Part shown: positions 27,253 to 35,822 of the stretch, piece by piece
How positions within the stretch are numbered: the stretch's first letter is position 1
Layout: each line of letters begins with the position of its first letter
Source of the DNA: Betaproteobacteria bacterium
Lineage (GTDB): Bacteria; Pseudomonadota; Gammaproteobacteria; Burkholderiales; SG8-41
NCBI GenBank assembly: GCA_947476215.1
Contig: CANJQI010000009.1
Location: 1-53,278, forward strand
Direction of reading: 5' to 3'
Length of the DNA: 53,278 nucleotides
Program-made: the position numbers and the translations under genes
The notes under the pieces: model-generated
The model's database searches: none
What the model saw: the letters and a program-made list of their open reading frames with translations, nothing else
What the model was told of the DNA's origin: nothing

Positions 27253-28644
27253 TCACGGATTACCCGGCACCCGCATCAGATCCAGTAGCTGTTTCATGTT
27301 TTCCAGTTCCTCCAACTTCCACAGGCGCGCAAGCAGCGCCTGGCACTGCTGCTCGGGCAGCACGGGCCGAACCTGTTTCAGGAATTTGTCCTCGATCTCG
27401 CGATCGGTCATGGGATTCGCCGGATGCCCCCGGGGATTGGTCTGATGCAACGAGATTACCTGTCCCGACTTCAAGGTCGTATCGATGCGGCAGTTGAATA
27501 TGCGCGGGTCGTTCTTGTACGCCTTGTCGGATGAAAAGCTGATTTTCTGTATCAGCGCCAATATTTGCGGATCGCGAAAACGTTCCGGCGTGAACGTTTT
27601 CTCGGTGATTTCGCCATCGACCAGCGCCGCGCCTATCAGATAAGGAAAACTGTGATCCGACGTCTCGCGGCTCTTGGGGTCCCAATATTCCGGCATCTCG
27701 GTGATTTTGACGACGCGCGACGAACCATCTTCGAGAACGACGCACATCGATACGATGTCCTCAAGCTTGACCTTGGTGCGTAGTTCGAGCGCGACCCAGA
27801 TTGACAATTGTATGGTGTAACGCACCGGCATGTATTTGAAATACGTGCCCTCGACTTTGAACGGCGTGGTCTTGCTACCGAAAGTGCCCAGCGTAAACGG
27901 ATCGGCCAACTGCTTCATGTAGCCATAGATGCCCTCGAAAGGTTCCGCCGGCCCGGTAATACCGGCACGCGCCATGATCGCCGCGAACAAACCGTTGCGG
28001 CTGCCGTTCGGCCCTGCAAAAGCCTTCCAGTTGGAAAGATCCTTGTACCGCGTCTGGTTGAGGCAAATGTTGGGCACCACGGCTATGGACAGCGCGTTAC
28101 GCAGTTGTTCCTTGGTGAGTCCCAATATCCTGCCGCCCGCCAGCGACGTGGCGATGGCATGAAAGATCGGGTAGTCCCAGCCGCGCCCGCGGTCACGCGC
28201 CTGCAACCGCGAATGATCGACGATCTGGCCGCAGACTTCGTAGACGGTCGCGACGCCCGTCACCAGCGCCTTACCATCCGCGCCGGCCGACTCGGTCGCG
28301 GCCATGATGGCGCCGATATTGTCGCTCGGATGCGGACCGGTCTCGCCATTTCCGCCAAAATAGTCGTCGCTGAAGTCCGAATATCGGACCATGGTGCCGT
28401 TCACAAACGCCGCCATTTCGGGCGAAGTCTTGATGTCGGTACCTATGATGGTCGCGGGTCGTTTGGACATCGTTTCGGAAGCCACCATGCATGCGGCCCG
28501 CACCGGCTCGGCATGATATGCCCCCACCGCGCACCCCATGGCGTCGACCACGCTGCGTTTCACCGCATGTATCGCGGCGGGCGTCAGATCCGAGAACTTC
28601 AGATCCGACACATAGGTGACCAGCTTCTCTCTCGTATTATCCAA
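27253..28644 (-). CDS. MmgE/PrpD family protein, type B (second copy)
   Basis: 463 residues, collinear with the gene at 13846-15243 (MDNTREKLVTY against MDKTREKLVSY). The start is TTG, supported by GGGGAGA 8 bases upstream and by the alignment to the ATG-starting copy. HAVKRSVVDAMGCAVGAY, GPHPSDNIGAIMAA and SRETSDHSFPYL are shared landmarks. It lies upstream of the Bug - capA - flavoprotein operon on the same strand, 149 bp away. Confidence 0.9.
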   Translation of the reverse strand: MDNTREKLVTYVSDLKFSDLTPAAIHAVKRSVVDAMGCAVGAYHAEPVRAACMVASETMSKRPATIIGTDIKTSPEMAAFVNGTMVRYSDFSDDYFGGNGETGPHPSDNIGAIMAATESAGADGKALVTGVATVYEVCGQIVDHSRLQARDRGRGWDYPIFHAIATSLAGGRILGLTKEQLRNALSIAVVPNICLNQTRYKDLSNWKAFAGPNGSRNGLFAAIMARAGITGPAEPFEGIYGYMKQLADPFTLGTFGSKTTPFKVEGTYFKYMPVRYTIQLSIWVALELRTKVKLEDIVSMCVVLEDGSSRVVKITEMPEYWDPKSRETSDHSFPYLIGAALVDGEITEKTFTPERFRDPQILALIQKISFSSDKAYKNDPRIFNCRIDTTLKSGQVISLHQTNPRGHPANPMTDREIEDKFLKQVRPVLPEQQCQALLARLWKLEELENMKQLLDLMRVPGNP

Positions 28645-28684
28645 ACCTGTCTCCCCTCAAAAGCACTCCTATTGTGGCATGAGC

Positions 28685-28815
28685 ATCTACACACCTTTTC
28701 CCTCCCTTGCGCACGCAGTGCGCGGGGGGAGGGATAGGGAGGGGGCAAGCGCCATCAAATCGCCCCCTCGCCTGACGGCTCTCCCCCGCGCTTCGCGCAA
28801 GGGAGGGTGTTGAGA
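28685..28815. repeat. GC-rich inverted-repeat element
   Basis: The element contains paired CTCCCTTGCGC and GCGCAAGGGAG ends and inner complementary GGGGGC/GCCCCC and GGGGAG/CTCCCC tracts, so it can fold into a long branched hairpin. It lies between two same-strand genes. The style resembles the intergenic palindromic repeats common in proteobacteria. Confidence 0.65.
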
Positions 28816-28831
28816 TTTGTAGGTACATATA

Positions 28832-29800
28832 CTACTGCGGCGTAATTCCCGCCGACTTCACCACATCCACCCACCGCCGCAGTTCATCGCGTATATATCC
28901 GGAAAATTCTTCCGGACTGCTCTTCACCACCGCCCCGGCCTCCGCCACAAACGGTTTGATCACGGCCGGCATGTCCAATACCTTCGCCACTTCACCATGC
29001 AATTTATTAATCACAGCCCTGGACATACCGACAGGCCCGACTATGCCCTGCCAGCCATACACCGACATGCCGTTGAGCCCTGCTTCGCGCATCGACAGCA
29101 CGTCCGGCAGCGCCGGCGAACGTTCGCCATCCGTAGTAACCGCCAATGCCCGCAGTTTCCCGCTTTTCACATGCGCGATAAACGTCGGTATGGTCGTGAG
29201 CATCATCTGCACTTCGCCGGCCAGCATGGCGGCAACCGTGGCGCCGCCTCCCTTGAACGACACGTGTTCGAGGTCAACCTTGGCCGCCTTCTTGAACAGT
29301 TCAGGCCAGATGTGCGTGGCACCGCCGTAGCCGCTGGAGCCGTAATTGAACTTGCGTGGATATGCCTGCGCAAGCGCAATGAATTCCTTGAGCGTCGTCA
29401 CATTCAGCGCGGGGATCACCACCAGCGCGTTGGTAAATCGCACCATGTGGACAATCGCGGTAAAATCCTTGCTGGCATCGTACGGAAGCGATTTGGTCAT
29501 GGCCGACAGCACGGTGAAACTGGGCGTGGCAATCAGCAGCGTATATCCATCAGGCGCCGCTTTGGCAACGATGTCATTGCCGATAATACCGCCGGCCCCA
29601 CCCCGGTTGTCGACGATAAATGGTTTGCCCAGCCGTTCCGACAATTGCTGCGCAATCATGCGGGCAGTGAAATCCGTCGTGCTACCCGGCGCGCTGGGCG
29701 CGACCACACGCACCGGCCTGTTCGGATAAACATCGGCACCCTGGCATCGTAAAATCACGAATACCAATGAAACAAACAAAAACGCTATACGCATATTCAT
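28832..29800 (-). CDS. Bug/TctC-family periplasmic solute-binding protein (8 of 12), classical-like
   Basis: 322 residues from ATG 29800 (MNMRIAFLF); the Met two codons later is equally possible. The signal peptide ends near RCQGAD. YPNRPVRVVAPSAPGSTTDF and the long loop NRGGAGGIIGN make it closer to classical Bug proteins, with no Trp motif (TPSFTVLSAM). Starts divergently from the next Bug gene with only 30 bp between. Confidence 0.9.
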   Translation of the reverse strand: MNMRIAFLFVSLVFVILRCQGADVYPNRPVRVVAPSAPGSTTDFTARMIAQQLSERLGKPFIVDNRGGAGGIIGNDIVAKAAPDGYTLLIATPSFTVLSAMTKSLPYDASKDFTAIVHMVRFTNALVVIPALNVTTLKEFIALAQAYPRKFNYGSSGYGGATHIWPELFKKAAKVDLEHVSFKGGGATVAAMLAGEVQMMLTTIPTFIAHVKSGKLRALAVTTDGERSPALPDVLSMREAGLNGMSVYGWQGIVGPVGMSRAVINKLHGEVAKVLDMPAVIKPFVAEAGAVVKSSPEEFSGYIRDELRRWVDVVKSAGITPQ

Positions 29801-29830
29801 GTATGTTATCAGGAACACGGAGATCCAGTT

Positions 29831-30805
29831 ATGCCAACCCGGCACTCAGCACTACGCGTATTGCCTGCACTGTTATTAATCTTAACCGGCACGACCGCGA
29901 TCAACACCCATGCCGCATCTGCCCCCGCCTATCCCGCCAAACCCATCCGTATCGTCACCTCGCTCGCCGGCGGCGGCAATGATTTCGCCGCGCGCGTCAT
30001 GGCGCTGGGACTCACCGCTCCGCTGGGTCAACCGGTCATTGTTGACAATCGCGGCGGAGAGCTTGCCCCCGAAATCGTAGCCAAGGCCGTACCGGATGGA
30101 TATACACTGCTCGTCGCCGGCAGCAGTTTCTGGATAGGCCCGTTGATGCATAAGTCGGCGTGGGACCCGGTCAAGGATTTCGCACCGATCTCCTTTACCA
30201 CGTCTGCGCCGAATGTATTGGTCTCCCACCCCTCGCTAGCCGTCAGTTCCATCAAGGAGTTGATCGATTACGCAAAGGCGAAACCTGGCACGCTGAACTA
30301 TGGGTCGTCCGCGATAGGCGCCGCGGCGCACCTTGCTGGAGAACTATTCAAATCGATGACTGGCGTCAATATCGTGCACATACCCTACAAAGGGCAAGGC
30401 GCGGCGAACGCCGCCATACTGGGCGGCGAAGTGCAGCTGACGTTTGCAACGCCTGCACCCATAACCGCATTGCTCAAGTCCGGCAAGCTGAAAGCCCTTG
30501 CGGTAACCAGCGCCAAGCCTACCGCGCTACTGCCCGGTGTCCCCACAATCGCGGCCACCGTTCCCGGCTTCCAGATTGGCAGCGCGACCTCAATAGCTGC
30601 TCCGGCACGCACTCCGGCTGCTATCATCAACCGACTGAATCAGGAAGTCGTGAAGCTGCTCAATCAGTCGGATGTGAAAGAAAAGTTTTTCAATGTCGGC
30701 GTTGAAGTCGTCGGCAGCACCCCGCAGGAATTCGGCGCTGCGATGAAGTCTGAAATGTCCCGGTTAGGGAAAGTGATCAAAGATGCGGGGTTGTACGACA
30801 AGTAA
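29831..30805 (+). CDS. Bug/TctC-family periplasmic solute-binding protein (9 of 12)
   Basis: 324 residues with GGAGA nine bases before the ATG. The signal peptide ends near NTHAAS. YPAKPIRIVTSLAGGGNDF and GSSFWIGPLM fit the Trp-motif subgroup. Its neighbour, the divergent copy 8, is of the classical type, so two different subgroups share one promoter region. Confidence 0.92.
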   Translation: MPTRHSALRVLPALLLILTGTTAINTHAASAPAYPAKPIRIVTSLAGGGNDFAARVMALGLTAPLGQPVIVDNRGGELAPEIVAKAVPDGYTLLVAGSSFWIGPLMHKSAWDPVKDFAPISFTTSAPNVLVSHPSLAVSSIKELIDYAKAKPGTLNYGSSAIGAAAHLAGELFKSMTGVNIVHIPYKGQGAANAAILGGEVQLTFATPAPITALLKSGKLKALAVTSAKPTALLPGVPTIAATVPGFQIGSATSIAAPARTPAAIINRLNQEVVKLLNQSDVKEKFFNVGVEVVGSTPQEFGAAMKSEMSRLGKVIKDAGLYDK

Positions 30806-30867
30806 TGGCGGAAAAAACGAACGTCTTACCGTCCTTATATCCGAACGAAGTCTAACTTGCGCAAACA

Positions 30868-31611
30868 TCAGGTCTTCTTCAGATTTCTGTCCCACAAATC
30901 AAATATCCGCTCCCATGAATGCTCAGAAGCAACATTGTTATAGGCGGCACGCTCGGCAAAGCAGTAGCCGTGCAGCGTACCGGGGAGCGTTTCGATGGTG
31001 TGCTTTACGTTTGCTTTCTTCAGTGCTGCCGTAAGATCAGGAACCACGTTGGCAGGCACTGAGCCGTCAGTCGCGGCGAAACCATAGTAAAGCTCAGCCT
31101 TGATCTTGTCGGCCAGCAGGTGCGGCGAGTCCGGCTCGTCGGTTACGACGTTGACGCCGTAAAGCGACGCAGCCGCCTTCATGCGCGTCGGGAACCTGCC
31201 GGACACGGTGGTGATGTAGCAGCCGCTCATGCAATGCCCGACACACCCCAGCGGCCCGTCACTTACCTTGTCCTGAGCGTCCAGCCACGCGATCAATCCT
31301 GCGGTGTCGTCCGTCACGTCTGCATTGGTCAGACTGTTCATGGCGGCCCTGATTACGACTGACATCTGGTCGTTGCGACGTGGAATATCGAAGCGGCACG
31401 TACCCAAGCGATAGTACATGTCGGGCAGCAGGCAGAAGTAGCCACGCTTAGCGATACGGCGCGCCATGTTGCATAATTCCTCGCGGAAACCCGGCGCGTC
31501 CATGTAAAAAATAATGCCGGGGTACGGCCCCGGCGCTTCAGGGCACACCGCAAACGCCGGACATTTCCCGTATTTGGTGGTAACCATTACGTCTTGTTCT
31601 ATGAGTGCCAT
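30868..31611 (-). CDS. Dienelactone hydrolase family protein
   Basis: 247 residues. The nucleophile elbow VGHCMSG has Cys, as in dienelactone hydrolase, and a His follows in LPGTLHGYCF. PGIIFYMDAPGFRE is the oxyanion strand. The family opens lactones or hydrolyses esters in aromatic and organic acid degradation. It lies downstream of the Bug gene at 31667, 55 bp away, on the same strand. Confidence 0.88.
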   Translation of the reverse strand: MALIEQDVMVTTKYGKCPAFAVCPEAPGPYPGIIFYMDAPGFREELCNMARRIAKRGYFCLLPDMYYRLGTCRFDIPRRNDQMSVVIRAAMNSLTNADVTDDTAGLIAWLDAQDKVSDGPLGCVGHCMSGCYITTVSGRFPTRMKAAASLYGVNVVTDEPDSPHLLADKIKAELYYGFAATDGSVPANVVPDLTAALKKANVKHTIETLPGTLHGYCFAERAAYNNVASEHSWERIFDLWDRNLKKT

Positions 31612-31666
31612 GTCGTGCCTTCCACGTATGAGCTTTGAAAAACTCCAATGCCTGAAATCACAGTAT

Positions 31667-32641
31667 TCAATCGGGCCGAATATCTGCGTCCCTGACGATC
31701 CTCGCCGCCGTCGCGATTTCGGACTTCATGGTTGCTGCAAGCTGATCGGGCGAACTGGCGACGACTTCGACACCGGTTGTCGCAAATTTTTCCTTCACAT
31801 CCGCGCGATGCAAAACCTGCACGACATCCTGATTCAGGCGACCTACGATCGCAGCCGGCGTCTTGATCGGCGCCACGATCACCGTCAGCGATCCAGATGT
31901 AAAACCGGGCAGACCACCCGATGCCACGGTGGGCACACCGGGAAGCAGGAGCGACGGCTGAGCCGAAGCGATGCCCAGGGCCTTCAGTTTTCCCGATTTG
32001 GCATGGGGCAAAACCGAGCCCATATTGATGAACGCCAGTTGAATCTGGCCGGTCAGCAGGCTGATCGTCACCGGGCCGTCGCCTTTGTGCGGAATGCGCA
32101 CGATATTGACCTTCGCCATGCTCTTCAACAACTCGGCCGCCAGATGGGTTCCGCCTCCCGACGCACCGGAACCGTAATTGAGTTTGCCCGGATTGGCTCT
32201 GGCGAGCGCGATCAGGTCCTTGACGGATTGCACCGGTAACGACGGATGCACGACCAATATTGCCGGCGCACTCGTCGCCAATGTGATCGGCGTGAAGTCC
32301 CGCACCGGATCGTATTGTGTTTCGCGCAGTAGAGGTCCGAGGAAAAACGATCCGGATCCGAGCAACAGCGTATATCCATCGGGCGGCGCTTTCATCACCA
32401 CTTCCGCGGCGACTATCTGTGCGCGATTGTCTATGACCAGCTGCTGACCGAGATAGCCCGGCAATGCCTGCGCGATCAGGCGCGCCGCGAAGTCACCCGC
32501 CCCACCGGCTTCGGGCGAAACCATGCGTACCGGCTTGCTCGGAAATGCCGGCCCCGCACCCGTGGCGGACGCTTGAGCATAAGCAGCGCTCGAACCCAGC
32601 ATCATGAATAGCAGCGAAAATATCCCTCTTGTAATCCGCAT
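31667..32641 (-). CDS. Bug/TctC-family periplasmic solute-binding protein (10 of 12)
   Basis: 324 residues from ATG 32641 (MRITRGIF), with a signal peptide ending near AYAQAS. FPSKPVRMVSPEAGGAGDF and GSGSFFLGPLL: the subgroup's Trp is Phe here. It is followed by the dienelactone hydrolase gene, suggesting a lactone or ester substrate chain (inference). Confidence 0.9.
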   Translation of the reverse strand: MRITRGIFSLLFMMLGSSAAYAQASATGAGPAFPSKPVRMVSPEAGGAGDFAARLIAQALPGYLGQQLVIDNRAQIVAAEVVMKAPPDGYTLLLGSGSFFLGPLLRETQYDPVRDFTPITLATSAPAILVVHPSLPVQSVKDLIALARANPGKLNYGSGASGGGTHLAAELLKSMAKVNIVRIPHKGDGPVTISLLTGQIQLAFINMGSVLPHAKSGKLKALGIASAQPSLLLPGVPTVASGGLPGFTSGSLTVIVAPIKTPAAIVGRLNQDVVQVLHRADVKEKFATTGVEVVASSPDQLAATMKSEIATAARIVRDADIRPD

Positions 32642-32767
32642 TGACACTATCAATCTCCTATCTTCAGGGCGATTCCGAAACATATTCGTTGATCACTTTA
32701 CTTCATTTGCCGTCGTCGATCCATAGCACCCGAATGAAAAACACCACTCGTCCACCTCGCCACAATC

Positions 32768-32986
32768 TGACTGGATCGCCTGCCGTCAAGGTCGTAGAAT
32801 AAGGCCGTGCAATCAAATCCGCACATGGACCAGCAACCCTCGCGTTTTCCCGTGTCCGCGCACCACCACATCATGCGTTACGGCACACGCGTCATGTCGT
32901 TGCTGCACGGTCCGGTTGGATTCGAAGATGTTCGTGTCGCAGTAAAACTGCGTCGCCAAGGAATTGGCGGGAAAGTACTGCCTTGA
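32768..32986 (+). pseudogene. Fusion relic: flavoprotein leader joined to its internal codons
   Basis: Positions 32768-32870 match the leader of the flavoprotein gene (about 34101-34208). Positions 32873-32960 match its codons from residue 173 (34739-34825). About 530 bp of gene start are missing at the join, where both sides share CAT. A 37-codon frame (32873-32986) remains, reading MRYGTRVMSLL as in the parent. Its TGA overlaps the TTG start of the next gene. This is a decayed partial duplicate. Confidence 0.75.
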
Positions 32987-34077
32987 GTAAACTGCTCGAT
33001 AACATCAAGAACGCAGTGCAAGCACGGCGCGAAGTGGCAGGACGCCGGCGGACCCAGCGCACAGCAGGCAAGAGCATCGTTGCAGAGACATCCCTTGCAC
33101 ACCGCGACGATGATGGCCCGCTGTTACGGGCCATGAAACGCAGTATCGCTGTTGATGCGTCCGCATCTTCAGTGCCTACTCCGAACAGCGATTCCCACGA
33201 TCGCAACGCCACAGAAGAGCTTGGCGCAACACAAACGCCCCCTCAAACCAAACCTGAATTGGATGCAAGGGAGCATACCGAGAAGCAAGCCGAAATTACC
33301 GCTTTGGCGCGTGCACGAGCGGAGCACGAAGCACTTGGAGAGTTCCAGGCACGGATAATCGTGGAAGGATCGGCAACTCGGCGAGCAAAGACCCGCGCGA
33401 TGGCAGAACAACAGGCGCTCGCCGCGGCGATTGCGCGCGCGCATGCGGAAGCTGCGTTGCAAAGGCAGATTACAGGCCGGATCGAAGCCGATCGTGCGGC
33501 CGAGGTAATTGCAAAAGAGCGCACGAAGGCCGATCAATGCGCGATCGCGGCAGCGCGTAAGCGCGAGGCGGCGGAGCTCGAGGCAAACCGTCAGGCCTCA
33601 CTACGCGCGGATGCAGAGGCGGTAGCGCAGCAGGTTGCGCGATCTCGCATAGAAGCCGAACAACTTGCTGAAGCTAGGGCGCGCACGCGCGCGCATGCCG
33701 AGGCGCAAGCGCAGGCGACGGCGGGCCACCCGGCAACAGCCGAAGACAGGCAGGTGGCGGGCAGTCTCGCCGGAGCCGCGGACGGAATACCGCCACCCCC
33801 ACGTTATTCACTCTGGAGCTACTCGCTGCGACTCACCCAGTTCGCAGGCATTGCCGCCGTATTCAGCATAGGAGTCGGGCTTGGCGATTGGCGAGGCAGG
33901 AACGCGGACGCGACGTCTCCAGACGTTACCGCGCAGGTTGTAACTAGGTCGCCCGCGCCCTTACCCGGCGATACTCAATTGCGCATGGACAACAATCTCG
34001 AGCAGTTCAGCCGACACTTTGTACTACGAGTTCCACCAGGCCATGGATCCGGCGGTGCGGTCGGTGGAGGCTATTGA
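32983..34077 (+). CDS. Alanine-rich coiled-coil protein with one membrane segment, function unknown
   Basis: 364 residues, TTG start. Residues about 95-247 are Ala/Glu/Arg-rich with heptad-like spacing and suggest a long coiled coil. Residues about 283-301 (LRLTQFAGIAAVFSIGVGLG) form a single membrane helix; the tail is short and Gly-rich. There is no signal peptide, so the coiled coil probably faces the cytoplasm. It lies between two copies of the flavoprotein leader. I do not recognise the family. The ribosome binding site is weak. Confidence 0.65.
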   Translation: MSKLLDNIKNAVQARREVAGRRRTQRTAGKSIVAETSLAHRDDDGPLLRAMKRSIAVDASASSVPTPNSDSHDRNATEELGATQTPPQTKPELDAREHTEKQAEITALARARAEHEALGEFQARIIVEGSATRRAKTRAMAEQQALAAAIARAHAEAALQRQITGRIEADRAAEVIAKERTKADQCAIAAARKREAAELEANRQASLRADAEAVAQQVARSRIEAEQLAEARARTRAHAEAQAQATAGHPATAEDRQVAGSLAGAADGIPPPPRYSLWSYSLRLTQFAGIAAVFSIGVGLGDWRGRNADATSPDVTAQVVTRSPAPLPGDTQLRMDNNLEQFSRHFVLRVPPGHGSGGAVGGGY

Positions 34078-34100
34078 TCTATACCGCTATCATCGCAGGT

Positions 34101-34208
34101 TGGCTGGATCGCCTGCCATCAACGTCGTAAAATACTGGCCGTGTAATCAAATCCGCGCATGGACAGGCTCCTGGCAGTTGTCCCAAGTCCGCGCACCACA
34201 ACATCATA
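34101..34208. repeat. Leader duplication flanking the coiled-coil gene (right copy)
   Basis: This segment matches 32768-32870 at about 80 percent by eye, including CTGGATCGCCTGCC and AATCAAATCCGC. It is the 5' untranslated region of the intact flavoprotein gene. Confidence 0.75.
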
Positions 34209-34222
34209 CGAAGGAAATCTCC

Positions 34223-35716
34223 ATGAGCAATGCGTCCTATGACGTAATCGTCGTTGGCGCCGGAAACGCCGCCATGTGCGCGGCGCTGGCCGCACGCGAA
34301 CAAGGTGCAAAGGTGCTGGTTCTTGAGCGGGCACCGTATGAACAGCGCGGCGGTAACAGCGCCTATTCCGGCGGTGGCATGCGCATCGTGCACGGCGGCG
34401 TCGAGGACATCAAGAAAGTCGTGCCGGACCTCAGCGCAGAAGATATAGCGGCGACCGATTTCGGCGTCTATACCGCCGAGCAGTATTTCGACGATCTGGG
34501 CCGCATTACCGAGTATCGCATCGATCCGGATCTGGCGGATGTGCTGGTAAACCGTAGCACCGATACGCTGGAATGGATACGGCAGAAAGGCGTGAAATTT
34601 GCTCCCATGTACGGCGCCAAGACCTTCAAGCACGAGGGGCGCTACAAGTTCTCCACCGGCTCGGTGGTTGCAGTGGTCGGCGGCGGACGCGGCCTGATAG
34701 ACGCCGAAATCAAGGCCGCGGAAAAACTCGGGATCACCATGCGATACGGCACGCGCGTCATGTCGTTGTTAAACGGTCCAGATGGCATTGAAGGCGTTCG
34801 CGTCGTGGTAAAACGCGTCGCCGAGGACATCCGCGCACGTGCCGTGGTGCTCGCCTGCGGCGGATTCGAGGCCAATCGCGAATGGCGTACGCGTTACCTC
34901 GGCGCGGGCTGGGACCTGGCCAAGGTACGCGGCACGCGCTACAACACCGGCGACGGCGTGAGAATGGCATTGGAAGTCGGCGCCCAGCCGCATGGCAACT
35001 GGTCGTGCGCAAACGCCTGCGAATGGGACATGAATGCGCCCGAATATGGCGACATTGCCATCGGTGACGCCTACAGCAAGCACAGCTATTACTTCGGCAT
35101 CATGGTTAACGCTAACGGCGAGCGCTTTCTCGACGAGGGCGCGGACGTCGGCAACTCCACCTATGCCAAATACGGCCGCATCATCCTTGCGCAACCCGGA
35201 CAGTTCGCGTGGCAGATTTTCGATTCCAAGGTACTGCACCTGCTGCGCAGCTCATACCGTATCAAAAAGGTCACCAAAGTTACGGCCAACACAATAGAGG
35301 AACTCGCCGGCAAACTTACCGGCGTAAACAAGGAACAGGCGATCAAGACCATCAACGAATACAACGCCGCCGTCAAAAAGGACGTGGTATTTCATCCGAA
35401 TCAGAAAGACGGGCGCGGTACCGTCGGTCTGACGATGCCCAAGTCCAACTGGGCCAACACGCTGGACACGCCGCCCTATGAAGCGTACGGCGTGACGTGC
35501 GGCATTACGTTTACGTACGGCGGACCGAAGATCACGCCCAAGGCGGAAGTCGTCGATGTGGAGGACCAGCCCATACCCGGCCTGTACGCGGCAGGCGAAA
35601 TGGTCGGCGGGATTTTCTATTTCAATATCCCGGGCGGATGCGGACTCATGAACGGCGCGGTGTTTGGTCGTACTGCTGGGGAAAACGCGGCACAGTTTGC
35701 GCAGTCGGGGCGGTAG
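34223..35716 (+). CDS. FAD-dependent tricarballylate/fumarate reductase-type flavoprotein (second copy)
   Basis: 497 residues from ATG 34223 (MSNASYD), with AAGGAAA eight bases upstream; the longer frame runs into the repeat leader and is rejected. It has DVIVVGAGNAAMCAALAARE, RGGNSAYSGGG, the PYEAYGVTCGITFTYGG substrate region and NGAVFGRTAGENA. It is highly similar throughout to the gene at 23410. Probably oxidises a tricarballylate-like acid or reduces an unsaturated one. No flavin electron partner (TcuB) is nearby. Confidence 0.9.
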   Translation: MSNASYDVIVVGAGNAAMCAALAAREQGAKVLVLERAPYEQRGGNSAYSGGGMRIVHGGVEDIKKVVPDLSAEDIAATDFGVYTAEQYFDDLGRITEYRIDPDLADVLVNRSTDTLEWIRQKGVKFAPMYGAKTFKHEGRYKFSTGSVVAVVGGGRGLIDAEIKAAEKLGITMRYGTRVMSLLNGPDGIEGVRVVVKRVAEDIRARAVVLACGGFEANREWRTRYLGAGWDLAKVRGTRYNTGDGVRMALEVGAQPHGNWSCANACEWDMNAPEYGDIAIGDAYSKHSYYFGIMVNANGERFLDEGADVGNSTYAKYGRIILAQPGQFAWQIFDSKVLHLLRSSYRIKKVTKVTANTIEELAGKLTGVNKEQAIKTINEYNAAVKKDVVFHPNQKDGRGTVGLTMPKSNWANTLDTPPYEAYGVTCGITFTYGGPKITPKAEVVDVEDQPIPGLYAAGEMVGGIFYFNIPGGCGLMNGAVFGRTAGENAAQFAQSGR

Positions 35717-35729
35717 ATAGCAGCAGAAC

Positions 35730-35812
35730 GATGGGTTTCGTTCCTCTACCCATCCTGCGGTCGCGCCAAGATATAACCGAAGCAGGATGGGTCGAGCGCA
35801 GCGATACCTATC
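35730..35812. repeat. Inverted pair of GATGGGT-type repeats between convergent genes
   Basis: GATGGGTTTCGTTCCTCTAC..CATCCTGC and GCAGGATGGGTCGAGCGCAG..CTATC face each other, giving a long imperfect stem. GATGGGT palindromes of this kind are a common proteobacterial repeat. Placed between two converging stops, it may act as a two-way terminator. Confidence 0.6.
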
Positions 35813-35822
35813 AAAACCGCAA

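Noticed and set aside
32878-33212. Minus-strand frames across the relic and the coiled-coil gene start
   Set aside because: Shadows of the duplicated flavoprotein fragment and of the coiled-coil gene.
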